A stretch of 64,000 nucleotides of DNA. Source: Sanghuangporus weigelae (lineage: Eukaryota; Basidiomycota; Agaricomycetes; Hymenochaetales; Hymenochaetaceae). Where the stretch lies: contig CP137325.1 in NCBI GenBank assembly GCA_033182465.1, positions 1-64,000 on the forward strand, in the 5' to 3' direction. Below the pieces are notes generated by a model. It was not told where the DNA came from. It did no database searches and saw nothing but the letters and a program-made list of their open reading frames with translations. Positions 12,155 to 23,857 of this stretch are shown piece by piece. How positions within the stretch are numbered: position 1 is the first letter of the stretch; each line of letters opens with the position of its first letter. A program made the position numbers and the translations under genes.

Positions 12155-12302
12155 TTGAGTAACGACCGCCAAACTAGACAAAGGAGAGGTGAAGAGGGCA
12201 TAATTCCATCCATGGAGGGCAAGCGATTGTCCGGTCCATAGTACTTTTGGCCTCCCACAGTGGGAGTGAGGCAAGGCTGGATGGTCCCTCGCCCAGCTCA
12301 CA

Positions 12303-12742
12303 TCACCTTCCCCTTCCCCTTTGCCTTTGCCTTTGCCTTTGAGTCCGTTGCCTTTGCCTTTGAGTCCGTTGCCTTTGCCTTTGAGTTCGTCACCATCGCC
12401 TTTGAGTCTGTCGTCTTCGGCTCCTGATCCGTCTGAGCAGGGTTAGCTGACTCCATCCATTGTAACAGAATAAGATAGTCCAGATTTGTCGCATCTATTC
12501 CGGAATGTAGCTACGCTTCGATGAAAATATCAATTTCCTTCTCCGTCGACACGTCGTCCTTGGCAAAGTAATCACTCTCCATAAGAACACGATGTGCCTC
12601 TTCAAGTTCCTTGCCATGTGCAATCTCTTTTTCATCTTGCTGCATCTCGTCAAATGCAGCCAACAGATCCATATTACCTTTATTGGCGATATCTTTTTGA
12701 ACCCTCTCAAGCAACTGTTCGACATCTCGTATGGACTCCTCA
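12303..12742 (-). pseudogene. Internal gene of transposon X, 5' part cut by an LTR
   Basis: A minus-strand frame reads ERVQKDIANKGNMDLLAAF, then EEAHRVLMESDYFAKDDV and EKEIDIFIEA. A second block reads NLDYLILLQWMESANPAQT and runs into a repeated DSKAKAT tail. Its upstream end meets the solo LTR at 12743. The product is not recognised; acidic helices plus a basic repetitive tail would fit a DNA- or chromatin-binding role, but that is a guess. Confidence 0.4.
12310..12410. repeat. 21-bp minisatellite inside the transposon X gene
   Basis: About three and a half copies of a 21-bp unit built from TTGCCTTTGCC and TTTGAGTCCG, with shorter TTTGCC copies at one side. On the minus strand it encodes a DSKAKAT-type repeat in frame with the internal gene. 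Confidence 0.75.
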
Positions 12743-13466
12743 TGTTAGGGAGTAGGCCCGGGGTTACACCGGTTCAATCCTTTTGCCTAAGCAGCGGTGT
12801 GTTGTACAGAGGTGATCTTATCTACCCACGTCTGGCTGTACCACGCGGTCCCTTACTAGCCTTCCTAGTCGCGGTCCGAGTTATGGATGCTTTCAGATAC
12901 GAGGTAATAGTAAAGCAGATTGGGATTTCCAAGAGGCGTGATAGTACAAAGCACACAGTAATAGCTCGCTGTAGGGCAAGCTTTACACCAGTGTGTTAAG
13001 AGGATTGAAAGATGGGGAAATGAGGGCCTAATCCTACAGCTATTTATACTCCCAGATATTCCATTTTCCGTCCTATTCCTTACTCATCCTGTCTCCACTT
13101 TACTCCACTTTTCTCCACCATTACATCTGTCCCTTTGTCATCCTGCTGCGCTTCGCTCCACTTTGCTCCAATCTTTGTAAGGTCGTCTCCACTATGACAG
13201 AATTCTGTGGAGTTGCTGACTGAGACAATAGAGGTGGTGCTTCGATATGGAATGCTCCACTGTCAGTACTCCATCACAATGTCATTGCCGTCATTGAGTA
13301 GCATCTTTGCTCTTGGAGCAATATAGGCTGCTCGGTATGTGATTCTTCTGAATTCATCTCGAGGTCCAGCGTAGGTAAGCATAACTCGCATGTCAGTGTT
13401 AAGGTGTCGGGTCAGTGTAGAGTATGGTCCAAGGCATATCATGAACTGCATAAGCTCTGCTGGCGA

Positions 13467-16400
13467 TGTCGTGCTGAGAGTGGACTTGTGAATAAATTCT
13501 ACAGTGCTCTCACAGAGTCAACCGGTCTATTTATCTAGACGGGTAGTCTTCCCTGTTGTTCGTTTAGCTAGGGGCAACTAATTCTTAGACTGCGTATGAT
13601 ATTGTTGGCCGTTGGGTAAGTAATGGAAGTTGATATGGATGATTTTGGGGTGACAACATATGATAGGTGTGATTTGCTGATAAGAGTCCTGAACTCAAAC
13701 TTAATACGTACTAGGTTCTAGAAGCAGCACAGTAGCGGTTCTAGCAACCTCGCTTATCATTATCAGTCCTAGTAGCAACGCTCTTCGCAGTACTAGCAAC
13801 CGCACTTATCCTTAACAGGTACTAACAGCAAACACCGAAGTAGTGCTAGCTACCTGCTCAATGACATATCTGAGTGATATACTGATGTCAAATAATTCAC
13901 AACACTAATATTCAGCAAGGGTGGGTACAGACAAGCACCTGACTTGAGTGCACCGCGCTAGACAATGACAAACACCTCTGTGTGCTTGCAAATCTAGGGT
14001 ACTAAATAATAATGCAGCAATAGTAATTAACATCTTAGCTTTATTACCGACTGTCTAATTTATACAGCAGTAACAAAAACTAATACTTCACTTAGACTTA
14101 AGATACAAAGTAACAAAGTGGAGAGAGATGGTGGTGGTTAGAGGTTAAGTTCCTCTCTCTCTTGGTGTGCTCGCTCGCCCGCCTTATATAGGCTGAGCTT
14201 ACTAAGCATTATTAAGCATTACAAAGCAAGGCCAAGAAAATAAACTAAAAATAGGACTCAAATGCACTTGCTTATATAAGAAAAATTAGGTTCAACCTTC
14301 CTAATATAGAATCTGATTTCCGTCTCGGCTTCTTGTCCTGTGAGTCCAAAGCTCATATCCCTTTATGGTATCCTAACAAAGCTTGGACTGCCTCCTGATT
14401 TGGTCATAACACATGCCTAAGCATTGACTCATTGTAACGTAGTCGTTGATAGGGAGTCTGAATTGTCTTGCACAAATCTAGGCTCATACCCTCAATTCTG
14501 GTGTGCATTATCGGTCTGCTTCAGGTCAATAAGCGATTTGAATACCTCTGAACGGGGACCTTAAAGAAGCTCGTCGGACCCTGTATAGCTTAGACCAATT
14601 CAGTATAAATTGTATATGAGTGACGGCGTAGTCTCCTTAATCCGTATCTTCTCAAAATGCCATCTCGCAACCTTTTTGCACGCCTTTCACACATGTGGTG
14701 CCGCTGTAGCGCACTGGCTCCTCCTGTGCCAGTACACTCATACTATGGCTCCCTCTTACTGCAGATACCATATCCCAGCACTGCCGACACCTGAGAGTGT
14801 GAGGGCACACTCCTATTGCACTCGGGACATCATTTGAGCACGTATCCATTGATTCCAGCACACGTACTGTACTGCGGCGCCCTCCTATGACCCAAATCGA
14901 TCCGCCGATGGCTCCCCGACACTCAGACAGGTCCGCCGACAGCTCCTACCCAGCACCAGGCACTATAGGACACATCCTTCAGTGACTACGTGCCGCCGAT
15001 CTTATGATTTACCATACGTACAGCCGTGCGGCGACTCTGGATGCCTCCGAGTCGGCCCCCCTTGGCGCCGATCAATGCGGCGGACACTCAGACATCCTCA
15101 GGTACCCTCGCCGACGCCTCCTACAGCTTACCAAGCAGTCCCCCATTGTCTAGGGAGCTATATATTGTCATATGTGCTTACATGCCTCATTACGATGTAT
15201 CTGCCACCAGTCCGGCAGTCCCCCACAGCACTGCCGCTCCGGCCACTCATATTAGTCACTAGGGATCGCCCACACTCTGTATTGAGTGCCGCTGATGCAT
15301 CGGACACCTCAGGGACATCGGCTGATGCGCCCTTTGTCTCATATACGCGATATCAGCCTCCAATCATCGGTTCCGATGTTTCCCGACTTCCCCCCGATGC
15401 GGCGGCCCCCATTAGACCATGTATGGAAGGTAGGCATGTGGTACATCGGCGTGCCAAGCCACCGACTCGCGCCGCCAAGCCCAACTCTGCCGGCGCCCGT
15501 GTTATTGCAGATACTCAATATTTCATGTGATTGGATGCCCCCCTCACGTTGCCGCTCTCAGATTTCACCTGGGCGCTCTGGCAGCGGCCCTTGGCGACCC
15601 AGATGACTCAGGAGATGTTGTCAGACAGTAGGATGTGTCGGCGACAGCAGTAGAGTATATATAGAGCTTATACTAGCTTGTAGACAAAAAGGATTCCAAG
15701 CCTAGCAAGGATTCCAAGAGCATGTACCAGACCGAGCGCCAGAGTTCGAGATATCCCTCACTCTGAGTCTCCCCTCATGTACTGAGCCTCCCCCTTGACT
15801 ATATACTATCCTTGACATCTCCTCTTGTTTGACTCCACATTCTACTTGCCTTCGCCGCCTCCGGTATGCCTCTGCCGCTCTGACGTTCAGTGAGTGAGTA
15901 GGGCTTGGGATTTAACCCTGAGCCTCCTCTCCACACTTTATACCTGTCTGGCGCCCCTCTATTTGATGTCGGTGACCCTTCGGCGACCCAGGCTTCTTAT
16001 CAGACTCCCCTTCGGCGTCCTTTCCAGCCTTTCACTCCAGTTTATCCCATATATTGATCTTATATGGTCTTTTCCTCTTATCTATCGCGTTTACGCTACT
16101 TCGGCGGATTCCTGCGGCCTCCCCCTCAGTCCGGCACCCCTCTATTCAACGTCGGCGGCCATCCGACAACCCAGGCATCCTATCAGACAACCCAGCGGCG
16201 CCTTCTCCAGCCACTCACTCCATTTTATCCTTTATATTCATCTTATACGCTTCATACCTTCCTGTAGCCGAGTTTATACCACGTCGGCAGCCTCTTGTGA
16301 TCCCCCCTTTTGAGCGGCGGCCCTGTTATCCTATTCTCTTTATCCAGCGGCATCCTTAGACCCATCCATTACGTCTCCGACGGTTCCTGGCACCTGCCGG

Positions 16401-16906
16401 GTAGTAGGTCTTTGAGAGTCTGATAGCGTCGGCATCCCATTTTTGGAGGTTCCTTCATACATTCAGCACCCTTAGTAGGACGGACATCTGTAGCACCTTC
16501 AGATACGACACCGCCGACCGACACCGCATGAAGAAGGTGTTGAGGTTAATTCGTAGGCCTCGTCAGATCACCATTGAACAGCTACAGTAAGTGTCAGCAT
16601 TGATATCCAAGTTGATTTATCCTGATGCGGTATTAGAATCATGATTGAGACAACTATTACGACTAGGGTAGAGCCGCTTTTCTTGGTGATTTCGCATTGC
16701 TATCACCCTATGCTTATCTGGTATAGGCTTCTGTCATTATGCTCATGATTTTCTTTTCTGATCGCATTGGTAGAGCACTTACGAATGAGCTGAATCTGAG
16801 TTTCAAGGATTTATATGTCGCATCCCATAGAGCTATTGCTTGATAGTAATGACTGATGCTATGCTATTCCTGCTTGTTTATGTCCAGGCAATTTCATAGC
16901 CTGACA
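13467..16906. mobile_element. 3.44-kb insertion in the solo LTR, TG...CA ends, LTR-type
   Basis: The insertion begins TGTCGTGC and ends GCCTGACA, and GCGA is duplicated on both sides (13463-13466 and 16907-16910). TG...CA ends suggest an LTR-type element or a very large solo LTR. A TATA-like CCTATATAAGG lies on the minus strand near 14190. From 14.9 to 16.4 kb it is GC-rich and full of TCGGCG/CCGCCG words. No coding region or internal LTR pair is recognisable, so it is treated as a non-coding fossil. Confidence 0.5.
15955..16318. repeat. Diverged tandem duplication, period about 180 bp
   Basis: Two adjacent copies (about 15955-16137 and 16138-16318) share CCTCTATT, a GGCG/GACCCAGGC phrase, TATCAGAC, CCAGCC-TTCACTCCA-TTTATCC and ATTATCTTATA-like ends in the same order. 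They are diverged by substitutions and small gaps. The duplication lies inside the 3.44-kb insertion. Confidence 0.6.
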
Positions 16907-17495
16907 GCGAGTTCTGCTGGGTTCTGGTGACTAGCCATGCTTTGCCTTCGTATCGTATATCTCGAATGTAGCGCCATATCCTTCATTGTATAAGGAGTTG
17001 TAATTGCTTGGTCTCCAGGTTCGCATCTCTTGGTAAATAAAGGTTTGCCTGTATCGTGGATGCTAGACATGGTGTGTACAACTCTGGTCTATACCATCCA
17101 ATCATTCTCCAGGTTATCAGGTTCGCAGTTCGAGGGGTTCGAGTTGTGATCGTGAGTTCCTCTCGTTTCTTGGATACTACTGGGTTTGGTAGATTGGAAT
17201 GCATTGTATCTTGAAGGTGTCACTTGGATTTGATGTGACAGTCACGTGTACCAACTGTTGCCGTGCATACTATGTAGTATACTTCATAAAGGACCATGTA
17301 AACTCGTGCACAGACTCGACAGTGTTGAAGTGCCAGTGAGGTCTCCATAAACCTTATTAGCCTTTAGCCTTTTAGCGTTTAGGCTTTAGTAGTTGTGCTT
17401 CTGGACTTCTAAGAAGTTTGATCGCTTCTTTTGATCGAGGTTGCTTGGGTTGCTTGGTCGGCGGCGTTAGAGTGGTAGTCCGCGGTAATAGGCGG

Positions 17496-18823
17496 TGAAA
17501 CTCCTTGGAACTGTCTGTTAGCAGAGGAGTGTCGCAGTTCTGTTGGGGGCTGTTTTGTAAGATTGAGACGAATGGAATAGCAGAAGGGTGACTATAGGCC
17601 AAAGCTGGGGTGATTCCGAAGGGTTGAGCTAGGTTCCGAAGCGGTTTCGGAGGGGATGAGTGAGTTGAGATTGAAGGCTGCTGAAAGCATGCAAGGGTGG
17701 GGATTTGAGCGGAGAAAAGAAGCCAAGAAGCAAGCAGGAGAAGTCGAGGCGAGGGGGATCGGCAGTGGCGATACGATGGTACGAACAATGTCCTCACAGG
17801 TAACTCTTCGATGGATTCGAACCCTGGGGAGTAATGACGATGAGACGAAGCTTGGGACGAATATTTCCAAAGCTTAGAACAAAGCTAGAGTGATCCTACG
17901 AGGATCCGATACGATGCAACGGGATGCGATGAAACGCAAGGTGTTGCGCAGCGTAACGATGCGATACAACGCGAAACAGAGCGGGGGGGGGGACGAGAGT
18001 TGAATAAGGGGACCAGTAAGTTGCGGGTAGAGACTCTAACAGCAATGCGAGTCGAACTGAGCACACTGATCTCGGAACACGACTGCTAGGCAGGGGTCTC
18101 GAGATGGATGAAACAGAACTATCGTATATTTGATAGAGGCAAGAATGGCAAAGTGAGTACAGTGAGAGTCGAGGTGTTTCGACTGTAGCAAGGAGAGAAG
18201 ACGAGTAGGACTAGAACTGAGCTTTCCGGTCCAGACTTGACTCCTGTACTGATTTGTGAGCCGGACTGAACTGAACTCCCCTACACAAATAGATTGTCTA
18301 TTTATAACATTGTCCATCCTGAGCCTTCGAAGCATCAGGGACCATAAACGAAGAGAAGTCGGAAGGCATATCTCAAAGGGGAGCATGGAAAACAAAAGAC
18401 GAGGTGGACATATCTGGAAAGTGGCAAGCACATAGATCATGGGGCATAAAACAAAATATGAGCACATATAGAACATAGAGGGGAGAAGTCGGAGCGCATT
18501 GCATCGGATCGAAGCTTGGGAGGCATCGGGCATCGGTCCCGAGTCTCACAATTCAAATCTTGGGCTTGGGACTGATAAGACGAGTCGGCTGAGCCTTCCT
18601 TTGTGGAGTCGACTGGGTGGCTCAAGCGTCTGATCTGCTATCCTTGAGCGATTTCCAACGTCGTAAGTTTTTCCCCGGCGGTAGTCCAATGCGTGAGGCT
18701 GTAATAGATCGCTCTGCTTCGAATCATGTCGATCCGCGCCGGATTAAACTGTTACGATGTGGAACATAGCAGAATGTGTGTCACGTGCGTGATTTCAGAC
18801 CTAGCGCGTCATTGCTTCTTACA
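17496..18823 (-). mobile_element. 1.33-kb insertion in the solo LTR, probable solo LTR of another family
   Basis: It runs from TGAAACTCC to CTTCTTACA on the plus strand, flanked by GCGG duplicated at 17492-17495 and 18824-18827. On the minus strand it has TG...CA ends and a TATAAATA box near 18300, as expected for an LTR. No long ORF is convincing. Its 4-bp target duplication matches that of the 3.44-kb insertion nearby. Confidence 0.55.
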
Positions 18824-19030
18824 GCGGTCGGCAGTGTTAGCTGTTAGCGGGATTACGTATCCGCTTCAGTGCTTCTAGCGCTCGGGTGGTAACGGGTTAC
18901 TGTTGCCTAGGCCGCTCGATCGCTTGGGCCTGTGATAGCTGGCTTGGTTACTGGTTGCGTTTGGAAAGCTGATCGTGTAGATCTGTTGATTGCGTCGATC
19001 CTGATGCGAGATTTTGAGCGGATCCTTTCA

Positions 19031-20087
19031 AAAGGATCTCATTTCATGTTTATTTATTTCAACTCAGTCTTCTTACTTCTTATATGGGCACATTGATCCC
19101 TCTTGCGGCTGTTTGAGTATACCAAGAGCATACTGCAGTAGGTCACCACACAGTGGCTCCATTTGCCTTGCCTTGTAATGCGTGTACAGCAGGAATTGTT
19201 GTGTTATGCTCTTCTTGTTCCCTCCCTATCTGAATAAGTATTCTGTTCTTCTATATGTCATTCTACCTCTGTATTCCCGTGTATTTTGGCCATCATATGC
19301 AGTTTCAGACCATATTCTTTCAGTAGCAATGATTCGAGTTCCACCTGCTCTCGTTTGATCGAGAGTTTGCCTTCAGTCGTGAATTGCTTCTTGTACTTAA
19401 TATGATCTGTATGTGCGAGCTGTGTACTGAGCGATAACAACAAATTGTAGCTAACTGATCTGTTGTTGAGGCTCCTTAGCCTGCTTTGACCGCTTTAGCT
19501 CGAGATGCAAAGAAGAATATGAAGATGTTGATGGACCTAGCTCCAAAGGCTGCTGCATTTTCTTTCAGAGCTTTGACTAGATGGGATAGGCAGTGAAGGG
19601 CAATTACTGACCTGTTGGTAATCGAAATGATAAGTGCTAGTGCCCTGCGAGGAGGCTGAGGAGAGGGGTTCTGCAAGTGGGCATGAATGGCTGTTACCTT
19701 ACTCTACCATTGAAGGGCCTATCAATATGCCACAAGAACTTGTACACAGACACCTTCTGCACTTGCATGAATTATGCCACCTGAATTATATTTTTACATG
19801 GAGTATTTCATGAGTGGTGATTTTTCAATGGCCTGAGGGATGGTTATGAGGGATGGGTTGACAAGGTTGTCTGTTTTGTTCTGTCATGTACACACTATAT
19901 TTCTCATACGTTCTTACACCGTTGGAAGCGCATTTTTGAGCACCTTTTTTACATAGCCATATCATATTTTTACATGCAGTATTGACCGAGAAATAGAGCA
20001 CTCAATTCATTTTTGTTGTTCAAGGGCACGACATGTGTCAAAAAATCACGTGATTTAGGCTTTTCTCATTACTTTTGCAAACGGCTG
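19031..20087 (-). repeat. Right terminal inverted repeat of transposon X
   Basis: Inverted copy of 11098-12154, carrying the same 61-codon ORF at 19258-19443 on the minus strand (one residue different). It starts directly at the end of the solo LTR. Confidence 0.85.
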
Positions 20088-20116
20088 TAAAAGAAAAAAA
20101 ACAACTATCCATCTTA

Positions 20117-21856
20117 CAGCTAGTTGCAAAATTGTTGGCAATCACGTGATTTCACCACTTTTCTCACCATGAGAGCCTCAAAACACAGATAAAATCATAT
20201 CTCACCCAAATCTCAACAGTTTCATATCATCTAAGTTGCTAAATTCATCTTTTCGAAAGGGCTTTCGTTTAGGAAAAACTATCAAGAAGATAGAGCAAAC
20301 AATGACCCCAAAATGGAGAAAATCTCGTTTTTTTGCCTCTTCCTTGCATGTGCATTTTTTTCTGTGACCCCTGCTGGTCCAGCACCTCCCCAAAGCTATC
20401 CAGAATGATAATATGATTATAAAATGAATTTACAGACTGAGTTTGAGTTGAATTGTGTACCAGAATGTGCTGCTTTGAGGCATGCCTGAATCACTCAAAA
20501 CTCATCATTTCCCCCTAGCCTCCAAGGCTCCAGGAAAACTTCTTACAGGCCAGATTCATGCATGTAAATTCATTTTAGGTGTAATAGACTAGGTTTGTGC
20601 ACTAGCTAGGTCCTCAGCATCCACTGGTGAGCTGGCCTGAACATGAGATTCTGGTTGTATATATCATTTTAGACAGCATCTTCCCAGCTAGGGCTCCGCG
20701 CGTAACCGTATACAGGGACGGCTGTATAAAGGAAGACTGCATGTGGGGACGGTCGTATTTTTATGGGCCGTATGAAGGGATTCTGGGACCTGATACGGTT
20801 ACGGGATGCCCAGATACGCCGTATACACCGTATACGGCAAGTCCATCTATAATATATCATTTCAACCAAAGGGTCATTTAGAAAATTATTTTGATTGATC
20901 TATATTATATTATCAACACAGATTAGTGTAAAATCAGTTCACTTCAAGACCGGTTAGTAAGTACTAGTGATTTTGAAAAGAGATTAGATAAGAAATCATT
21001 TACCTAATACCATGAGAAAACTGTTGTCAGACCCTAGCAAGGCCTGAATTGGTCCGAGAAATGCTTGATTTGGACCTTTTGCCTAGATAAGGATGAAATG
21101 AATGAGCAAAGGATAAAATACTCTGTGATTTTATGTGATTTCCTTGTTGGACTTACCGAGTGATAGGTAGTCTCCGGATACGGCGTATACGGCGTATATG
21201 TCAATTTCTGGCAAGTTGTGGGACGGACACGGCCACACATATACGGCCCGTATATTCCCCTCCCAGAGAGTAGTACGGACACGGTCGTATCCATATACGA
21301 TGCGGCCCGTACCCGTAAAGTACGGATACGTGCGGAGCCCTATTCCCAGCTCACCAGTGGATGCTGAGGACCTAGCTAGTGCACAAACCTAGTCTATTAC
21401 ACCTAAAATGAATTTACATGCATGAATCTGGCCTGTAAGAAGTTTTCCTGGAGCCTTGGAGGCTAGGGGGAAATGATGAGTTTTGAGTGATTCAGGCATG
21501 CCTCAAAGCAGCACATTCTGGTACATAATTCAACTCAAACTCAGTCTGTAAATTCATTTTATAATCATATTATCATTCTGGATAGCTTTGGGGAGGTACT
21601 GGACCAGCAGGGATCACAAAAAAAAATGCACATACAAGGAAGAGGCAAAAAACGCTATTTTCGCTATTTTGTGGTCCTTTTTTGCTCTATTTTCTCGATC
21701 GTTTTTCCTAGATGAAATCCCTTTCGAAAAGATGAATTTAGCAACTTAGATGATGTGAAACCGTTGAGATTTGGGTGAGATATGATTTTATCTGTGTTTT
21801 GAGCTCTCATGGCGAGAAAAGTGGTGAAATCACGTGATTGCCAACAATTTTGCCTG
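20117..21856. mobile_element. Non-autonomous long-TIR transposon Y, TA target duplication
   Basis: The ends read CAGCTAGTTGCAAAATTG on the left and, inverted, CAGGCAAAATTGTTGGC on the right, flanked by TA at 20115-20116 and 21857-21858. Inverted arms of about 500-560 bp face each other and carry an ATCACGTGAT palindrome close to each end, like transposon X. No ORF is convincing. A miniature element is nested between the arms. Only 25 bp of older DNA separates Y from X. Confidence 0.75.
20690..21341. mobile_element. Mutator-like miniature element nested in Y
   Basis: It has ends AGGGCTCCGCGCGTA on the left and, inverted, AGGGCTCCGCACGTA on the right. TTCCCAGCT is duplicated at 20681-20689 and 21343-21351, a 9-bp duplication typical of Mutator-like elements. 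Inside are many short palindromic words such as GTATACGGCGTATAC and TACGGCCGTA near both ends. It is about 650 bp with no coding capacity. Confidence 0.65.
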
Positions 21857-22847
21857 TAAATAAGACGTCCATTAACTTCTGAGAGGGCAATCGTGGTCTA
21901 TCCAAACGATGAGACCAAGCATGTAGACATCGAACGTTTCCTGTAGTGAGTAATTCTCTCTCTGGATCACTCGTCTGTGAAGCTGAGGTCTCACCTGAGA
22001 CATTCAGATTATTAAAAAATGTTTTTGATTGAAAGTATATGAACTCTGGTGCAGAGTCTCATCAAATGTACCAGTTTCTGATATCAATAAGTCTTCAATA
22101 CCATATGCTAGTGAATGAATCGGCTTGGAAACTTACTACTGCCTAGATACGTACACGGTCTTTCCTAACAGGATAACAGTCACAGAGTTGATCGCCAATG
22201 AACCAGAAGTCGAATCATTTTGGACCTGCGACCCCACAAGAGGAACGTTCGGAAGACATCAAGAGCTTCCGGAAATGCATTAATGAGAAGAATCTTTGTA
22301 CGTCCATGAAGCTCACCGTGCCCGATCGCCTCATTCAGAAAACCGAGAATTGAGGCAGCTATTACTGTTTCTTTGCACCTTGATTCACATTTGGTGCAAT
22401 CATATACTCCATTATAAAGCTTGAGCTTACTGTACGTATGTCAGAAACAGCGAGAAAGCTACCAAGCACGCTGAGACACACCCATCTTTCAGACAAAGAT
22501 AGAGTATTCTGATTGTCTGTGGCAGTACAATATAGCACCCGTGCACTGTTGGGAAAAGAAGATCGTGCTGCTCACCAACCATGACGAGAGTCGCAAACAC
22601 TATCGTCAGGCAACAATATATTGCATATGCAAGTTGAGGCGGCGTCATCTTGGATTTCCAGATGACTGACGCTTCCGTACGCAATGTCACGAGAACATCG
22701 TAGAGAAGACACGCAAGCGCTGACACTAGTGTATGACATTACATGAGGAAAACCTTTATGGCCATGGCTACAAGGGCGCTTACCAGACAAGTACCTGATG
22801 ACTTGAGCTTCCCAGAGCAAGTCAATTGGCAAACTGCTACCGTCCAT
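21857..22847 (-). pseudogene. DUF6533 paralog B, N-terminal part
   Basis: ATG at 22847 gives MDGSSLPIDLLWEAQVIRYL, followed by an intron (donor GTAAGC, acceptor CACTAG) at the same place as in paralog A, then ALACLLYDVLVTLRTEASVIW. Later exons read VIAASILGFLNEAIGH, DVFRTFLLWGRRSKMIRLL and FDVYMLGLIVW. Near 21,885 the alignment to paralog A requires a gap that breaks the frame, after which LPSQKLMDVLF matches LTSQKLAEVLY. The sequence stops at the TA where transposon Y inserted, and the C-terminal part lies at 10.75-11.1 kb. The gene is dead twice over, by the frame break and by the insertions. Confidence 0.7.
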
Positions 22848-23857
22848 GAGAGCAGTCAATAGCCCGGGATACTTGAGAAGTCGAGATCACGGCGCGTCAA
22901 ACTTATAGTTGTTTACCGTCTTAACTATCAACGCTCGTGGGTGGTGGATGATGTCATCTAAAGTGGTCTTCATTATCGAATCAGGATATAATGCTCCATG
23001 ATCAAAGTGGCGCGTTTCATCAACCGATTCGTTGCGAGACTATGTGCCAGCCCTACGTGAACGCAATCATTGGTCAGTGCTGGCCATCACGCGGGAAGCA
23101 TTGTTGCATCCTGGTGGTTGTGCGAATCATTACGGGAGAGAAATCTCGGGTTTACCCAAGAATCGTGATGCGAAACTAAGGCGTGAGATTACCTTCGGGC
23201 TTGCAACTAAAGTGTTCCGTCTTCCAGTATTTGCGACCGATTTGCTTCATTCGTCACAAGCAAGACAATTCCTCGAGCAAAGTGCTCTTGGATGACATCG
23301 TTAGAATAGCGGAGAGAAGTGCCATCTTGATTACTGTCATACTTTCTGCTTTAGTCATCCATTTCTGTCAACTCCGATTCGAAAGAGTATCGGAAAGCTC
23401 AAAATAAAAGACAAGTCCCTCGGATAAATACATTCTTGCATCCGATGGATATTCCCTTGAAAACATCAATCAGTCGCATTCACACATTAGACCTACGATC
23501 GACGCACTGGAATGGATCCGATGGAGACAACAAAGGCAACGGATGGTGAAAGACTCCAGAACTGACGGTGTATGATTTAAGGCACGATTGAGACTTTAAG
23601 GCTGTGTATAAGCCTATACAGGTCGCTGGCGCGAAAAAAGGACCATTTAGACAAAAAGGGTATAGTGTAGACAAAATTGCAAAGGAGCTGGAACGTTGCG
23701 CGTAAACATGGATATGGAACAGAAGGGCTGATCAGATCGTTGAAAAAAAAGGTGCTTTAAAATACATTGGTGCGGTTGACGAGATGAAAATGAACGTGCG
23801 ATTAAATTTGAAAGAACGCAGAAAACTTGATATGAAGAGTATCGTGCATTACATATC
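22848..23857. other. Intergenic region with a possible DUF6533 remnant
   Basis: No long ORF stands out. On the minus strand near 23270-23340, MALLSAILTMSSKSTLL weakly resembles MAFSISLITTINARLLL of paralog A, so a third, older paralog may have stood here. The rest shows nothing I can name. Confidence 0.3.

Larger units (their letters stand above)
12743..19030 (-). mobile_element. Solo LTR of the resident Gypsy family, interrupted twice
   Basis: Three blocks (12743-13466, 16907-17495 and 18824-19030) match, in order and orientation, the 1,512-bp LTR of the two intact Gypsy elements further right, starting TGTTAGGG and ending CCTTTCA on the plus strand. They are separated by two insertions with their own target duplications. 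The LTR is clearly more diverged than the four young LTRs, so it is an older fossil. No matching 5-bp duplication flanks it, and it abuts the inner edge of the right arm of transposon X. Confidence 0.85.
11098..20087. mobile_element. Long-TIR DNA transposon X, TA target duplication
   Basis: The two ends are inverted copies starting CAGCCGTTTGCAAAAG, each flanked by TA (11096-11097 and 20088-20089). Terminal inverted repeats run about 1,057 bp (11098-12154 and 19031-20087). Without the solo LTR inside it the element would be about 2.7 kb. Ends of this type with TA duplication fit the Tc1/mariner broad group, but I found no DDE motif, so the family is open. Each arm contains an ORF of 61 codons, and the centre holds part of a gene with a Lys/Ala/Thr repeat tail. 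A palindromic ATCACGTGAT lies about 30 bp from each end. Confidence 0.8.

Noticed and set aside
14982-15530. Pro/Ser-rich ORF of 182 codons inside the 3.44-kb insertion
   Set aside because: It lies in CCG/TCGGCG-rich DNA where open frames arise by composition; overlapping ORFs of similar quality occur in the other frames.
17800-17835. tRNA-like B box (GGTTCGAATCC on the minus strand)
   Set aside because: The T stem does not pair around it and no other tRNA arm can be drawn.
18036-18533. Minus-strand ORF of 165 codons in the 1.33-kb insertion
   Set aside because: Composition is Cys/Ser/Leu-rich without a pattern, and it spans a TATA-like promoter region of a probable LTR.
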